64,000 nucleotides of DNA, taken from positions 2,232,001 to 2,296,000 of the forward strand of contig NZ_CP082284.1 in NCBI RefSeq assembly GCF_019880225.1. Reading direction: 5' to 3'. Below are positions 31,488-39,588 of this stretch, in pieces (position 1 is the stretch's first letter; each line of letters begins with the position of its first letter). Origin of the DNA: Halobaculum rubrum. Lineage in GTDB: Archaea > Halobacteriota > Halobacteria > Halobacteriales > Haloferacaceae. Both the position numbers and the translations under genes were made by a program. Under the pieces are notes generated by a model. The model did not search any database. It saw nothing but the letters and a program-made list of their open reading frames with translations, and was not told the DNA's origin.

Positions 31488-31524
31488 GGCGACAGCCCCT
31501 CCGTGGTCGACGGCGTGTCTCGGG

Positions 31525-31752
31525 CTACTCCGTGAGTAGTCGATACGCGAGCAGCGCGAGTCCGGTAAAACCGACCAACTGCCCGAGGAGAAACAGCGCG
31601 CCCCCGACGTACGCGAGTTCGCTGCCGGGGTCCCGGCCGGCCAGTCGGATCGCCTGATAGCCGAGCAGGAGCGCGACAACGCCGACGAGGATCAGTTGCG
31701 TCGACCGTGATCGACGTGCCAGCCAGTCGATCGCGGCCTCGACACCGGCCAT
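31525..31752 (-). CDS. Small two-span membrane protein
   Basis: A 75-residue protein with two hydrophobic spans, LILVGVVALLLGYQAIRLAG and YVGGALFLLGQLVGFTGLALLA, separated by a short polar loop, RDPGSELA. The N-terminus is charged and amphipathic (EAAIDWLARRSRST). The family is not recognised. The start lies seven bases after the coaD stop, so the two are probably co-transcribed. It is convergent with the TFB-like gene (37-base gap). Confidence 0.7.
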   Translation of the reverse strand: MAGVEAAIDWLARRSRSTQLILVGVVALLLGYQAIRLAGRDPGSELAYVGGALFLLGQLVGFTGLALLAYRLLTE

Positions 31753-31759
31753 CGCCCCG

Positions 31760-32260
31760 TCACTCCGTGTCCGGCGGCTCCGTCCCGCGCCCCTCGCGGT
31801 CGGGCGTGCGGTCGCCGTGGCGGTCGATCTCGCCGCGGACGATCCGCGTCGACGAGATCCGATCGCCGTCCTCGGCGGGCACGTGGTCGACGACCTCGAT
31901 TCGGAGGCTGGGCAGGCCCTTCTGCTCGCGGATCTCGTTGACACGCTCCGCGCCCGACTGTGTCTCCGGGGAGACGATCAGCGCGTCGAACCCCGGCTCG
32001 ACGGCGATCCCCGTCGGCTTCGTTAGCTCGCGGATATCGTAGTCGCGACCGTGCTCGGCCGCGATCGGGGCGATCTCGTCGTCGAGGTCGCGCTTGCGTT
32101 CGGCGAACGGGCGAACGTACCGGTCCGTGTGACGCGTCTCCGGGGCCAACTCGTCGGAGGTGAGTCCGACGGTGAGGTCCCCGAGCTCGAACGCGCGCTC
32201 GAACAGCGCGCGGTGGCCGTCGTGGACCGGGTCGAATGTCCCGCCCAGCGCGACGTTCAT
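31760..32260 (-). CDS. coaD: Phosphopantetheine adenylyltransferase, archaeal type
   Basis: Nucleotidyltransferase that adds AMP to 4'-phosphopantetheine, giving dephospho-CoA. The 166-residue protein opens with MNVALGGTFDPVHDGHRALF, with the H-x-G-H adenylate motif at about 13-16. It continues VGLTSDELAPETRHTDRYVR, and the second nucleotide motif ISSTRIVRGEID is the family's ISSTRI block. The C-terminus after about residue 145 is a charged extension (HGDRTPDREGRGTEPP) not needed for the fold. ATG 32260 is supported by cttttagg 24-31 bases ahead; the open frame extends further upstream without support. Confidence 0.9.
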   Translation of the reverse strand: MNVALGGTFDPVHDGHRALFERAFELGDLTVGLTSDELAPETRHTDRYVRPFAERKRDLDDEIAPIAAEHGRDYDIRELTKPTGIAVEPGFDALIVSPETQSGAERVNEIREQKGLPSLRIEVVDHVPAEDGDRISSTRIVRGEIDRHGDRTPDREGRGTEPPDTE

Positions 32261-32300
32261 ACCCGCTCGTGGACGCGCCGGCACCTAAAAGCGACGTTAC

Positions 32301-32348
32301 GGAGAATCGAGGAGAAAGCCTCGCGCTTCAGCGCGGGAAGGATGTCAA
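32301..32348 (+). mobile_element. Second relic resembling an IS200/IS605 (TnpB-type) right end
   Basis: A 48-base stretch ends with hairpin cctcgcgc-ttca-gcgcggg (7 paired bases with one G-T, 32320-32337), then aaggatgtcaa to 32348. The hairpin, the short gga-gtcaa tail and the terminal TCAA match the right end of haloarchaeal IS1341/IS605-type elements as I know them. The bases ttac at 32297-32300 directly precede the stretch; TTAC and TCAA are the left and right cleavage tetranucleotides of IS608 (established), so the whole 48 bases could be a deleted element. The tca at 32345-32347 is the stop codon of the next gene on the minus strand. Confidence 0.55.
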
Positions 32349-32890
32349 CCGTCGTCCCGTTCGGTCTCGACGGAGATCCGAACCGGCTCGGTCGTCTCGC
32401 CGGCGGGCTCGCCGTCGCCCGTCAGTCGGGAATCGAGCGTGAACACGGCGTTCAGCTGGTCCTGTACCTGCCCGACAGCCCCCTCGACGAGCGCGGCGGG
32501 CTCGATCGCCTCGTACTCGTACGGGTTGTTGCCGGCGCCGGCGGACTCTCGTTTCGTTCGGCTGACCGTCTCCTCGTCGTGAAGCTCCGCGAGCGCCTCG
32601 CGAACGGTGCTCGGATACAGCCCCGTCCCGTCCGCGACCTCCTCGCTCGTGGAGCCGGGCTGCTCGCGGAGGTACACGTAGATCCGCGCCCGCGTCTCGG
32701 TGTCCAGTAGCCACGCCAACAGATCGACGATGCGCTCGTCGAAGCCGTCGGCGACGTGGGCGACGTCGGCCGCGCTCGATTCGAGCCGCTGTGCGGCCTC
32801 GCGCAGCTCCTCTCGCGGGGCGTCCTCGTCGTCGGCGCCGTCCGTCTCGCCGCCGTCTTCGGGGGCCTCGTCGGTAGCCATGTGTCCCAT
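32345..32890 (-). CDS. Winged-helix transcriptional regulator
   Basis: A DNA-binding protein of 181 residues. After an acidic N-terminal arm (about 1-45) comes a helix-turn-helix/winged helix region: LLDTETRARIYVYLREQPGS, SEEVADGTGLYPSTVREALAELH (recognition helix near 87-100) and the wing DEETVSRTKRES, similar to TrmB/ArsR-like haloarchaeal regulators. The C-terminal part (AALVEGAVGQVQDQLNAVFT) may serve dimerisation. It lacks a TrmB-type sugar-binding domain. Start may be Met 32890 or Met 32881; a TATA-like ggttttccc fits the former. Its stop codon is made by the mobile-element relic, so its original C-terminus may have been longer. Confidence 0.78.
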   Translation of the reverse strand: MGHMATDEAPEDGGETDGADDEDAPREELREAAQRLESSAADVAHVADGFDERIVDLLAWLLDTETRARIYVYLREQPGSTSEEVADGTGLYPSTVREALAELHDEETVSRTKRESAGAGNNPYEYEAIEPAALVEGAVGQVQDQLNAVFTLDSRLTGDGEPAGETTEPVRISVETERDDG

Positions 32891-32968
32891 CTCGTCGGTC
32901 AGAACTCCGCAGGGAAAACCCCGTCGCCGACTCTCACCGTACCGTTCGGACCGAACCGATACGCCGGG

Positions 32969-34108
32969 CTATACCCCGTGCTCGTCGATCAGGAGATCGC
33001 GACACAGGGCGTCGATGCCGCGCTCTTCGCGGATCCGGCGCTGACGCGACGCGCCCGACTCGCGTTCCAGCAGGAACCGCAATCCCTCGACGTCGAGGCG
33101 GTCGCATTCGCGGTCGACGACCGTCGGCAGGTCGACCACCGAGTCGCCGTCGCGGTCGACGAAACTGGCGCCACGGCCGTGGCGCATGGCTCGCCACTTG
33201 TTCTCGTCGAGCAGTTCCCGACGGAGCCCGCCGGCGTGGTCGGGGCCCCCGGCGCCACCCACCCCGGCGTCGCCGGCGGCCGGATCGGACTCGTCCTCGT
33301 AGCGCTCGGCCAGATCGACGACGAGCGCGTGGACGTACTCCACGAACGCACAGACGACCTCGGGGTCGGACTGTGCGTCCGGCGTGCGAACCTCCACGGT
33401 GCCGTGCCCCGTGTGCGGGCGCACGTCGAACCAGAGTTCGCCGCGGTCCTCGATCGAGCCGTGCTCGACCATTCGCCGCTCGAAGGCGTCGTACGCCGCG
33501 AAGTCGGAGAAGTGCCCGGGCATCCCGGTGTTCGGGAGGTTCTCGAACACCTTCGCTCGGGCGGACGCGAGCCCGGTGTCGAAGCCGTTCCAGAACGGCG
33601 AGTTCGCCGACAGCGCCAACAGCGGCGGGAGGACCCAGCGGACTCGGTTGGCGATCCACGTCGCCTTGTCCGCGTCGTCGACGCCGACGTGGACGTGGAG
33701 CCCGGCGGTCGTGTTGCGGTGTTGCGGGTACTGGATCCGATCCAGCTGCGACCGGTATCGAGGCTTCTCCGCGTGGTCGAGGTCGCGCCAGACCGCCGCC
33801 GGGTGGAGTCCGGCCCCCGCGACCCGGAAGTCGTACGACTCGGCGTGCTCCACGAGCGCTTCCCGTACCGCGCTCACGTGGTCGTGAACGGAGCCCGGGT
33901 CATCGATCAACGGGGTCTGCGTCTCGATAACGGATTTGAACAGCTCGTGATCGATGCGGCCCGCCAGCGGTTCGGGCGGCTCGCGGTCCCCGTACACGAG
34001 CTGATCGCTTCCGGAAGTCGGCCGGCCGTCGCCGTCGACGACGTAGAACTCCTCTTCGACTCCAAGCGTGCCCATCCGCTCGAACGCCGACGCCGAACCC
34101 GTGTCCAT
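32969..34108 (-). CDS. gshA: Glutamate--cysteine ligase
   Basis: Makes gamma-glutamylcysteine, the main low-molecular-weight thiol of haloarchaea, from glutamate and cysteine with ATP. The 379-residue protein belongs to the GCS2 (YbdK/EgtA-like) group: [14 protein letters not shown] near 12-25 with the metal-binding Glu cluster, the [14 protein letters not shown] block near 130-143, [20 protein letters not shown] near 230-250 and [17 protein letters not shown] near 300. The halobacterial enzyme is known from work on Halobacterium. The open frame runs upstream to 34333, but ATG 34108 has a fine TATA box (34133-34140) at leaderless distance. No glutathione synthetase is adjacent. Confidence 0.9.
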   Translation of the reverse strand: MDTGSASAFERMGTLGVEEEFYVVDGDGRPTSGSDQLVYGDREPPEPLAGRIDHELFKSVIETQTPLIDDPGSVHDHVSAVREALVEHAESYDFRVAGAGLHPAAVWRDLDHAEKPRYRSQLDRIQYPQHRNTTAGLHVHVGVDDADKATWIANRVRWVLPPLLALSANSPFWNGFDTGLASARAKVFENLPNTGMPGHFSDFAAYDAFERRMVEHGSIEDRGELWFDVRPHTGHGTVEVRTPDAQSDPEVVCAFVEYVHALVVDLAERYEDESDPAAGDAGVGGAGGPDHAGGLRRELLDENKWRAMRHGRGASFVDRDGDSVVDLPTVVDRECDRLDVEGLRFLLERESGASRQRRIREERGIDALCRDLLIDEHGV

Positions 34109-34132
34109 CGCCGACGGCTTCGGCGTGCGGTG

Positions 34133-34140
34133 GTTTATAT
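34133..34140 (-). promoter_or_regulatory. TATA box of gshA
   Basis: The minus-strand sequence atataaac is centred about 28 bases upstream of ATG 34108. It supports a leaderless gshA transcript and argues against the longer reading frame. Confidence 0.6.
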
Positions 34141-34378
34141 CTCGGGAAACCGGCCCCGAACGTGACGGCATGCCGACCTGATTGGCACTTGGATAGTTCG
34201 GCGCACCGAGACGAACGTTCAAAACCGATGCCGTGACCACCGGCCACTGGACGTGCAGGCGTCCGGTCGTGGATGGCGCCGGACGTGTAGTCCGCGTAGC
34301 CGCGCCGACGCGCGGCCGAGCGATCGATGGCACCGTTCGAAGCGGAACGGGGAACGGTGAACCCGTCCAGCGGCGACG

Positions 34379-35023
34379 CTATCGCGGCGTCGCGACGACC
34401 CCGAGGTGGTCCTCGTGGAAGCGGTCGAGCGGCCGGGTCTCCAGCACCTCGTAGGTCGACTCCAGGTCCGCGAGCACGTCGTCGAACACGGCGTCGGGAG
34501 CGGCGGCAACGTCCTCCGAGCGCGCTTTCACCGCCAGCAGAAGTCGGCCGTCGTCGGCGAGGAACTGCCGGTTCCCGACCGCCACGTCGGCCTGTCCACG
34601 GGTCGCGACGTCCTGCACGAGCACGTCGCAGTCGGCCTCGACGACGTGCGCGTACGTTTCCGGTCGTCGTGCGTCCTTGAGCAGCGGGAAGAGGTTCGAC
34701 CGCGGCTTGCAGGCGTCGAGCAGGTCGCGCACCGGCCGCGGCGAGAACTCCACGGCATAGGTCGGCCCGGCGAAGTCGGCGACGTGGCTGACGGTGGTGC
34801 CGTTCGCGGCGCCGAGATACAGCACCCTCTCGCCCCCGGACAGCGCCGTGTCCATCCCGAGTTCGAGCATCCCGCCGAGCTTCGACCGGCCGGCGTCCCA
34901 CGCCCGCCACTCGTCGTCCGTCGGCTCGCCGTACACCGGCGCCCCGCGCGTGCACAGCCGCTCGTCGCCGTCGATGACGCGACGCTCGACGCCGTCCGGG
35001 AGCGACGGATCCGTCCCGGTCAT
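34379..35023 (-). CDS. flpA: Fibrillarin-like rRNA/tRNA 2'-O-methyltransferase
   Basis: Methyltransferase of the archaeal box C/D ribonucleoprotein; it uses SAM to methylate ribose 2'-OH groups at guide-directed sites. The 214-residue protein has RSKLGGMLELGMDTALSGGE (N-terminal half of the catalytic domain), the SAM motif VLYLGAANGTTVSHVADF near 67-84, YAVEFSPRPVRDLLD and VLVQDVATRGQADVAVGN, with catalytic Asp near 137 and Lys (LLLAVKARS) near 165. The bacterial-like N-terminal RGG domain of eukaryotes is absent, as usual in archaea. It overlaps the nop5 stop by four bases (ATGA), so the two are translated from one mRNA. Confidence 0.95.
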   Translation of the reverse strand: MTGTDPSLPDGVERRVIDGDERLCTRGAPVYGEPTDDEWRAWDAGRSKLGGMLELGMDTALSGGERVLYLGAANGTTVSHVADFAGPTYAVEFSPRPVRDLLDACKPRSNLFPLLKDARRPETYAHVVEADCDVLVQDVATRGQADVAVGNRQFLADDGRLLLAVKARSEDVAAAPDAVFDDVLADLESTYEVLETRPLDRFHEDHLGVVATPR

Positions 35024-35892
35024 TCCGAATCACCGCCGTCGTCCCCGGCACGGGCACGGATGGTCCGCATTCGCTCGTCCAACTCCGCCTCCAACTCGGG
35101 GCGGTAGTCGCCGGAGTAGTGGTCGATGCGCGCGGCGATGGTCAGTTTCCCGGCGAGCGCTCGCGATGCGGATCCGCGGTCCTCCGGCCGCGTCCCGCGG
35201 ACGTACTCGTGGGTGTAGATGACGCCGTGTTTCGGCGAGGAGCCGTGCCCCCGAAGGTGCGCGAACAGCGCGTCCTCGGCGCCGAGCACCTGCAGCGTCC
35301 CGGAGGGCTTCTTGGCAAGAGTCTCCAGCCCGCCGGCCAGCGAGATCAACCGGGCGGCAAGCACCGGTCCCGCCAACGCAGAGAGGTTCGGCGCGGCGAC
35401 GGGCGCCCGCGACCCGATGAACGTCTCCAGTTCGTCGGACTCGTGGTCGAGCTCCGCGACACGGGTCGCGAGCGAGACGACGCGCTCCTCGGCCGGACCC
35501 TCCGGGTCGCGGTCGGCCAGCTCACGGCAGCCGTCGACGCCCGTGCCCGCATCGGGGAACAGCGTCCCCGCCCACTCGGAGACGCGCTCCGCGAGCTCGT
35601 TTGCGACGCGCTCGGCGTCGTCCATCGCGCGAACCGCGTGGAGCAGCTGGCGGTCGTCGGCGCGCTCGCGCTCGTCGACCTCGGCGCGGGTCGCCGCCAC
35701 GGTCGCCTCGCGGAGCGTCGCGTAGTAGTCGTTCTCGTCGGCGGCGAATCCGGACTCGACAGCCAGTGCCGGCCAGTCCGCCGGTGCCTCCGCGTCGCCG
35801 TCGCGAACGCGGTCGGCCGGCGACTCCCCGTCGCCGGCGGCGAACCACGCCCGGGAGATATCGTCCCGGTGGTCTGCGTCGTCGGTAGTCAT
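35020..35892 (-). CDS. nop5: Nop5/Nop56-family C/D RNP core protein
   Basis: Scaffold of the box C/D ribonucleoprotein; it binds fibrillarin through its N-terminal region and the L7Ae-RNA complex through its C-terminal Nop domain. The 290-residue protein has a central coiled coil (about 90-155) and the Nop signature: SALAGPVLAARLISLAGGLE, LAKKPSGTLQVLGAEDALF, KHGVIYTHEYVRGTRPEDRG and GKLTIAARIDHYSGDYRPE. The N-terminal portion is Asp-rich and shorter than eukaryotic Nop56. There is no lysine-rich KKE/D tail. It forms an operon with flpA, overlapping by four bases. No clear TATA box lies ahead of ATG 35892. Confidence 0.93.
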   Translation of the reverse strand: MTTDDADHRDDISRAWFAAGDGESPADRVRDGDAEAPADWPALAVESGFAADENDYYATLREATVAATRAEVDERERADDRQLLHAVRAMDDAERVANELAERVSEWAGTLFPDAGTGVDGCRELADRDPEGPAEERVVSLATRVAELDHESDELETFIGSRAPVAAPNLSALAGPVLAARLISLAGGLETLAKKPSGTLQVLGAEDALFAHLRGHGSSPKHGVIYTHEYVRGTRPEDRGSASRALAGKLTIAARIDHYSGDYRPELEAELDERMRTIRARAGDDGGDSE

Positions 35893-35987
35893 GCACATCC
35901 GTTCCCGGCGGCGGTTCATGAGCGTTGTCTCCGCGGCCGGGGATACGAAGCAAGTAACCTTTGGCCGCGCCGGCGGACCACGCGAGC

Positions 35988-37235
35988 ATGCACCAGCCGG
36001 AACTCGGCACCACCGACGCCCCGGAGGTCGGCGAACTCACGCCCCCCACGCGGACGCTGATGGGCCCCGGTCCGAGCGACGTACACCCGCGCGTCCTCCG
36101 CGCGATGAGCACGCCGCTCGTCGGCCATCTCGACCCGTCGTTCATCGAGATCATGGACGACACGCAGGAGCTGCTCCGGTACACCTTCCGCACCGACAAC
36201 AAGTGGACGATCCCCGTTTCGGGCACCGGGTCGGCGTCGATGGAGGCCGCTATCGGCAACCTCGTCGAGCCCGGCGAGACCGTGCTCGTGCCGACGAACG
36301 GCTACTTCGGCGGCCGCATGGCCGAGATGGCGCGGCGCGCAGGCGGCGACGTCGTCGAGGTCGACGCGCCGTGGGGGGAGCCGCTCGACCCGGTCGACGT
36401 ACGGGCGGCCTTCGACGAGCACCAACCGGACGTGTTCGGCTTCGTCCACGCGGAGACGTCGACGGGTGTCCGTCAGCCCGACGTGCCCGAACTAACGAGT
36501 ATCGCGCACGACCACGACGCGTACGTGATCGCCGACTGTGTCACGTCGCTGGGGGGCGTTCCCCTGAAGGTCGACGAGTGGGACATCGACGCCGCCTATT
36601 CGGGACCACAGAAGTGTCTCTCGTGCCCGCCGGGCGCGTCGCCGCTCACCCTCAACGACCGCGCGATGGACAAGGTACTCTCGCGCGAGGAGCCGACCCG
36701 ATCGTGGTACCTCGACCTCTCGCTGCTGGAGGGGTACTGGGGCGAGGAACGCGCGTATCACCACACCGCGCCGGTCACGAACGTCTACGCGCTGCGTGAG
36801 GCGCTCAGGCTCGTCGCCGAGGAGGGCATCGAGTCGCGCTGGGCGCGCCACCGCGAGACCGCGGGCGCCCTGAAGGCCGGCATCGAGGCGATGGGGCTGG
36901 AGATGAACGTCGCCGACGAGTACTGGCTGCCGAGTCTGAACGCCGTTCGCGTCCCCGACGGCGACGCTGGGCAAGGCCCGGCTTCAACCGGCGCTTCGCG
37001 CCACACTGTCGACGACGGGGCGGTCATCGCGGACCTGCTGGACGGGTACGATCTGGAGATCGCCTCCGGGCTCGGCGACCTGGCGGGCGATATCTTCCGT
37101 ATCGGCTGTATGGGCCACTCCGCTCGTCCGGCGAACGTCTCGCTGCTGGTGTCGGCGCTCGGCCAGACGCTGGCGGAGCACGGCGCCGGCGTGGACGTGG
37201 GTGCGGGCGTCGAGGCGACCGCGTCCCGGTTGTAA
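35988..37235 (+). CDS. Class V aminotransferase (alanine--glyoxylate/serine-type)
   Basis: PLP-dependent transaminase of 415 residues. It starts [20 protein letters not shown], with the family's N-terminal loop; the middle has [20 protein letters not shown] (about 77-96), [13 protein letters not shown] near 157, [14 protein letters not shown], and the PLP-lysine segment [12 protein letters not shown] near 207 (K211). The C-terminal half has [17 protein letters not shown] and [12 protein letters not shown]. Between PDG and VDDGA (about 325-342) lies a roughly 16-residue insert rich in Gly, Ala and Ser, coded by a hairpin-rich 48-base stretch (36961-37010). It resembles archaeal serine-pyruvate/alanine-glyoxylate enzymes; the substrate is not decided. 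ATG 35988 follows taaccttt at TATA distance. Confidence 0.88.
   Translation: MHQPELGTTDAPEVGELTPPTRTLMGPGPSDVHPRVLRAMSTPLVGHLDPSFIEIMDDTQELLRYTFRTDNKWTIPVSGTGSASMEAAIGNLVEPGETVLVPTNGYFGGRMAEMARRAGGDVVEVDAPWGEPLDPVDVRAAFDEHQPDVFGFVHAETSTGVRQPDVPELTSIAHDHDAYVIADCVTSLGGVPLKVDEWDIDAAYSGPQKCLSCPPGASPLTLNDRAMDKVLSREEPTRSWYLDLSLLEGYWGEERAYHHTAPVTNVYALREALRLVAEEGIESRWARHRETAGALKAGIEAMGLEMNVADEYWLPSLNAVRVPDGDAGQGPASTGASRHTVDDGAVIADLLDGYDLEIASGLGDLAGDIFRIGCMGHSARPANVSLLVSALGQTLAEHGAGVDVGAGVEATASRL
36961..37010 (+). repeat. Small hairpin-bearing insertion within the aminotransferase gene
   Basis: In-frame stretch coding the residues [16 protein letters not shown]. It contains ccgg-cttcaa-ccgg (36978-36991 region) and ggcgc-ttc-gcgcc (36990-37002). 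From memory of homologues, the aminotransferase normally runs from VPDG directly to VDDGA, so about 16 codons appear to be added. Whether it is a small mobile or slippage-derived insertion is unknown. Confidence 0.35.
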
Positions 37236-37312
37236 CGGCGATCGGCGCCCGACCCCGGCGACGGGGAACCGGCGGTCACTTTTTCTCCCCTGCGTCCCAA
37301 CATCGAACTGAT

Positions 37313-37819
37313 ATGTACGAAGACATTCTGCTGGCGACGAACGGCGGCGTCGCGTCGATCAACGCCACGGACCACGCGCTCGATCTCGCGGCCGACCGCG
37401 CCAGACTGCTCGACGATCTCGACATCGCCGTCGACCGCGAGGCGACGCTGCACGCGCTGTTCGTCGTCGACGAGGACGCCATCACGACGTACCCCGGCGA
37501 CGAGTACGTCGACGGCCACGAGGGTCCCGAGTACGGGTTCGAGGACCTCGGGGAGGAGACGCTCGCCGAGGTCCGCGAGCGGGGAACCGACGCCGGCGTC
37601 ACCGTGGAGACGCATCTCCGACACGGAACGCCCGACGAGACGATCCTGGCGGTCGCCGACGAGATCGACGCCGACCTCATCGTCGCCGGGAGCCAGCGAC
37701 GCCCCGACGAGTACCGCATGCTCGTCGGCAGCGTCACCGAGCGCGTCGTGCGCGCGAGCGACCGGCCGGTGCTCGTGGTGAAGACGCCGGTCGACGAGGC
37801 GGGCGACCCGATCGCGTAA
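37313..37819 (+). CDS. Universal stress protein (UspA family)
   Basis: UspA-domain protein of 168 residues. It begins MYEDILLATNGGVASINATD, the canonical first strand and helix, and ends with the nucleotide-binding signature DLIVAGSQRRPDEYRMLVGSVTERVVRASDRPVLVV, in which the G-2x-G-9x-G(S/T) pattern is altered (GSQRRPDEYRMLVGS) but keeps the last GS-V-E-R-V block. An acidic insertion (VDEDAITTYPGDEYVDGHEG) sits near 50-70. It stands alone, with cttttt at about -30. It is convergent with the MFS gene. Confidence 0.9.
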   Translation: MYEDILLATNGGVASINATDHALDLAADRARLLDDLDIAVDREATLHALFVVDEDAITTYPGDEYVDGHEGPEYGFEDLGEETLAEVRERGTDAGVTVETHLRHGTPDETILAVADEIDADLIVAGSQRRPDEYRMLVGSVTERVVRASDRPVLVVKTPVDEAGDPIA

Positions 37820-37865
37820 TCGACACCGCAGGCGACGATCCCGACCGTGACTGCGGACGGTCGGG

Positions 37866-39122
37866 CTACCACTCGGCGAGGGCGTTCACGCCGTGATAGC
37901 GCCAGAGGACGGCGAGGAAGGTGAGCGCCCCGAGCACCGCGAACCCGCCGCCGACGAAGAACACCCACTCCATGCCGACAGTTCCCATCAGCCACCCGGC
38001 CGCGACCGGCCCGATCACCGATCCCGGGCGCCACACGAGCTCCCGGATCCCGAAACTGGAGGCGACCCCGTCGCCGTCGCTCCCCTCGTCGGCGAACAGC
38101 GCCATACTCGCGGGCTCGCGGAAGCTGTCCGCGATTCCGAGCCCGGCGTTCAACAGCAACAGCGGCAGAAACGCGGCGGAGACGGCGCCGAGGTACGGCA
38201 GCGTCGACGGCAGCCCGAGCGCCTCCCCGAGGGCCGGCGTGAACGGGACGACCACCGCGACGAGTCCGTAGGCGCCCCCGCCGGCGAAGACGAACAGGGC
38301 GCGGCCGCTGGCGTCCGAGAGGCGGCCGGTGTACGGCTGCAACAGCATGTTCGTGAACTTCTCGGAGACCGTGATCACCGAGACGGCGAACGCGGGCATC
38401 GCCAGTCCGCCGCTGGCCGCGGCGTAGCCGGCGAACACGGGGATCCAGTTGCGAACGAGGGTGACCGCGACGGAGTACTGCGCCCGAAACGACGTGAGCG
38501 TGAGGATCCGGCGGTTGAGCGCGAGGTCGGCGAACGGGAACCCCTCGACGCGGGTCTCGTCGGCTGAGAGCAGCAGCGCCGTCGCGAGGAACGTGATCAC
38601 GTACAGCCCGGTGATGATGAGGAACAGCTCCCGCGACCCCCCGAAGTAGTCGTAAAGTCCGCCCGCCGAGAGCCCGCCGACGATCGACGCCGCGAACGAG
38701 GCGGCGTTGGCCCGGCCGATCCGGCTCGCACGGGTTCCCTTGGTCGCGAGTTGGCCGACGAGCCCCAGCGTCATCAGCCCCATCCCGGTGAAGACGACGC
38801 CTTGCAACCCTCGGACGGCGAGCAGCCCCGCGTTGTCGGTGACGACGCTGAACGCGCCGTACGTGGCGATCCCGACCGCGAGGGTGCCGAGGAGCACGAT
38901 CCGCTTGTCGTAGCGGTCGCCCGCCCACGCGAGCGGGACGACGGCGACAGTCTGCGCGAGCGTGTAGGCGGTGTACAGGAGTCCGAAGGCGACGCCGTCG
39001 ATGCCGAGGTCGGTCGCGATCTTCGGGAGGACGATGATGAGCGCGATGCTCCCGAAGCCGCCGGCGAACCGCGAGAGGTACAGCGTCCAGAACTGCAGAC
39101 GCGAGGCGGAGGAGTCGGTCAC
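37866..39122 (-). CDS. MFS transporter
   Basis: Major facilitator superfamily protein of 418 residues with about twelve membrane spans. The N-terminal half opens LQFWTLYLSRFAGGFGSIAL and has the motif A-like loop WAGDRYDKRIVLLGTLAVGI between spans 2 and 3. The second half has FAVSVITVSEKFTNMLLQPY followed by TGRLSDASGRALF, the second motif A-like loop. No substrate-specific signature is visible. It lies 3' of tRNA-Lys on the same strand, separated by about 285 bases filled with hairpin repeats. A TATA-like element (minus-strand catttgac, about 39143-39150) fits the ATG. Confidence 0.88.
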   Translation of the reverse strand: MTDSSASRLQFWTLYLSRFAGGFGSIALIIVLPKIATDLGIDGVAFGLLYTAYTLAQTVAVVPLAWAGDRYDKRIVLLGTLAVGIATYGAFSVVTDNAGLLAVRGLQGVVFTGMGLMTLGLVGQLATKGTRASRIGRANAASFAASIVGGLSAGGLYDYFGGSRELFLIITGLYVITFLATALLLSADETRVEGFPFADLALNRRILTLTSFRAQYSVAVTLVRNWIPVFAGYAAASGGLAMPAFAVSVITVSEKFTNMLLQPYTGRLSDASGRALFVFAGGGAYGLVAVVVPFTPALGEALGLPSTLPYLGAVSAAFLPLLLLNAGLGIADSFREPASMALFADEGSDGDGVASSFGIRELVWRPGSVIGPVAAGWLMGTVGMEWVFFVGGGFAVLGALTFLAVLWRYHGVNALAEW

Positions 39123-39202
39123 GTCCTCGGCTTCGTGTCGGCAGTCAAATGACCGTCGAACGAGTTCCGCCGTCGTTGCGTCGCGTGTGTCGCGTCAGAA
39201 GC

Positions 39203-39223
39203 AGGCTTGGGGGGAGCTGAACC
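39203..39223 (-). repeat. Imperfect displaced copy of the tRNA-Lys 3' end
   Basis: Bases aggcttggggggagctgaac resemble gggcttggagggagttgaac at 39409-39428, with about three mismatches in 20 (aggcttgg-g-ggag-c-tgaac). On the minus strand this corresponds to the T arm and 3' acceptor strand of tRNA-Lys, lying about 200 bases downstream of the gene. It parallels the exact copy behind tRNA-Leu. Confidence 0.5.
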
Positions 39224-39245
39224 AAGCCGTCGGCTCGCGTCGCTC

Positions 39246-39383
39246 ACGGCTCACTCCGTTCGCCGTTTCCATCGAGGCGCTCACCTCGCTCGCGCCTCGC
39301 GTCGCTCGCCGCCGTCTACTTCAACACCTTCAGATGGCCTCCGAACGGCGCGGTTCCTCGAACGGTTCGCTCCGCTCACCGTT
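39246..39383 (-). repeat. Three GNA-triloop hairpins downstream of tRNA-Lys
   Basis: Read on the minus strand: 39361-39383 has arms aacggt/accgtt with cap gagcggagcga; 39273-39299 has arms cgaggcgc/gcgcctcg with cap gagcgaggtga; 39246-39266 has arms acggc/gccgt with cap gaacggagtga. Stems are perfect (6, 8 and 5 bp), caps are all 11 bases, and cap positions 3 and 9 pair as G-C, G-T and A-T. Same family as 55358-55625, in sense orientation relative to the tRNA. Confidence 0.75.
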
Positions 39384-39407
39384 CTCGTCACGGTGCGCCT
39401 CACAGAA

Positions 39408-39481
39408 CGGGCTTGGAGGGAGTTGAACCCCCGACCGACGGATTAAGAGTCCGTCGCTCTCCCTGACTGAGCTACAAGCCC
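39408..39481 (-). tRNA. tRNA-Lys (anticodon CTT)
   Basis: A 74-base class I tRNA, intronless. Acceptor stem gggcttg pairs with caagccc and the discriminator is G. The anticodon loop ctcttaa, between gacgga and tccgtc, gives CTT. The D arm (gctcagtcagggagagc) and T loop (ttcaact between gggg and ctcc-type arms) are normal. CCA is not encoded. Downstream lie hairpin repeats and a degraded copy of its own 3' end. Confidence 0.93.
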
Positions 39482-39588
39482 TTGCGTCCCGAAAATGTGA
39501 GGGTACGCTAAAAGACCTTCCGTTTCACCGACGGCGGCTGGAGACGAACATCACCGCTTAAGTGTCGTCCGTCCCGATTCCGGTCCAT

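Larger units (their letters stand above)
39123..39407 (-). other. Repeat-rich non-coding region between tRNA-Lys and the MFS gene
   Basis: About 285 bases without a gene. It holds three GNA-triloop hairpins (39246-39266, 39273-39299, 39361-39383) and an imperfect copy of the tRNA-Lys 3' end (about 39203-39223). The open frame at 39207-39446 is an artefact that translates the tRNA (WRELNPRPTD). The stretch 39300-39350 has no recognisable structure apart from CG-rich tracts. Confidence 0.6.

Noticed and set aside
39207-39446. Open frame ending WRELNPRPTD near tRNA-Lys
   Set aside because: It reads through the tRNA gene on the opposite strand and through hairpin repeats; there is no start signal.
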